Source: Thelephora terrestris
Lineage: Eukaryota > Basidiomycota > Agaricomycetes > Thelephorales > Thelephoraceae
Length of the DNA stretch: 64,000 bases
Direction: 5' to 3'
Assembly (NCBI GenBank): GCA_015956445.1
Contig: WIUZ02000004.1
Coordinates: 2,294,001 to 2,358,000, forward strand
How positions within the stretch are numbered: position 1 is the stretch's first letter; each line of letters starts with the position of its first letter. Shown here piece after piece: positions 63,259 to 64,000 of this stretch. A program made the position numbers and the translations under genes. Below the pieces are notes generated by a model, which saw nothing but the letters and a program-made list of their open reading frames with translations, had not been told where the DNA came from and searched no databases.

Positions 63259-64000
63259 CCCTTGTACTCAGACCACAGGCCTAACTGTTTCGGGCTTTCG
63301 GGCTTTGGTATGGATTGGCTGTATGATATGTTTCTGTTTATCGCCTCTTTGCTCTTTACTCTTTACAGTTGTTACAGTATAGTTTCTCTGTCGTCCTGTC
63401 CAGCCATCTGGACAGAGGCTGGCCAGGGTCAGCGGTGATATTCTTTTACCCAATTGTCTTATCTCTCCGCCGGTCGGTGGTTGTTTAGTCGCTTCGTCAT
63501 ATCGAATCATAAACATTTTTAGATCACGTAGCCGATTGTGTCCCTCGTCATTCGGATCCTGTGTCCGGCAGTTCTCTATCCGATACATCGCTGCTCGAGA
63601 GAATCTTCGGCGACTGGACAACCTAGAGAACCTGTGCGGTGATCAGGGATGGGAAAAGGACGCACAGGTCACTTCACCGCCAATCAGCGTCATCAATTGG
63701 TAGCAACGATGATAACCGCTTGCTTTTGCTCTCGCTTGTTCCCGAAGAATCAAGATCGACGCCTCCCTTTGTGAATCACAGCACCGCGGGCTCCCCAATG
63801 AGCGGAGCCGATTCGTCAAGTGGCCTGAGTCACCCGCGCGCCCTGGGCTGTCCGGTGAACCTCGTCGGTGTGACTTGGGTGACTCCGACGCCACGGCTCC
63901 GTTCTCTGGTGGCACTTATAATCTGGGATTGTTCTGACCTTTGACTTTCTCCAACGCCCTCACTTCTCCTGAGCTCCCCTCTCTCCATACCCTTCTCAAA
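63259..64000. other. Region to window end, no gene supported
   Basis: Open frames on both strands between about 63640 and 63944 show no family motifs. A next gene may start beyond 64000; the pyrimidine-rich end (63960-64000) would fit an upstream region. Confidence 0.45.

Overview
This is nuclear DNA of a filamentous basidiomycete, most likely an Agaricomycete. Genes are dense on both strands. They are broken by many short introns of about 48-90 nt with GT...AG ends and CTNAC-like branch sites, and the proteins include families typical of mushroom-forming fungi (two-BIR survivin, F-box/LRR, GPI-anchored, kinase-like). I saw no transposon, virus-derived element, tRNA, rRNA or CRISPR. I built gene models by hand from conserved protein frames joined at splice sites; where stated, I checked that exon lengths and phases add up.

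Left part (1-13.4 kb): the 3' end of snurportin-1 (U snRNP import), SAM50 (mitochondrial outer-membrane assembly), a small Cys-pair protein with a TATA box, a complete PTEN-type phosphatase on the minus strand, an unrecognised coiled-coil/Lys-rich gene with its own TATA box, and a six-exon CBS-domain protein. Between them lie stretches of 0.9-2 kb (7.5-9.3 and 10.7-12.7 kb especially) with no gene I can defend.

Middle (13.6-43.2 kb) is compact housekeeping: a conserved disordered protein, a RING+RRM protein, the cohesin-release factor WAPL and a two-BIR survivin/Bir1 sharing a 114-bp head-to-head promoter, the giant Furry/Mor2/Tao3 morphogenesis scaffold (2404 codons by my model), MLH1 mismatch repair, two small unknown proteins, an EF-hand-like protein with a repeated Gly-Phe motif, and long-form tRNase Z. 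WAPL, Bir1 and Mor2 are neighbours that all act in mitosis or polarised growth.

Right part (43.7-64 kb) is more lineage-specific: a GPI-anchored secreted protein, a Zap1-like zinc-finger regulator with a Cys-rich N-terminus, an unusual protein joining a PD-(D/E)XK nuclease-like region to a divergent kinase-like domain, a probable decayed F-box/LRR copy beside an intact F-box gene, PEX3 (peroxisome biogenesis) with a long disordered insert, an intracellular GH1 beta-glucosidase in 16 exons, and an ERT1/AcuK-type Zn2Cys6-PAS regulator of gluconeogenesis.

The strongest candidates for something under-described are the nuclease-like/kinase-like fusion, the shared WAPL/Bir1 promoter, the Gly-Phe repeat protein, and the orphan gene at 9.3-10.7 kb.
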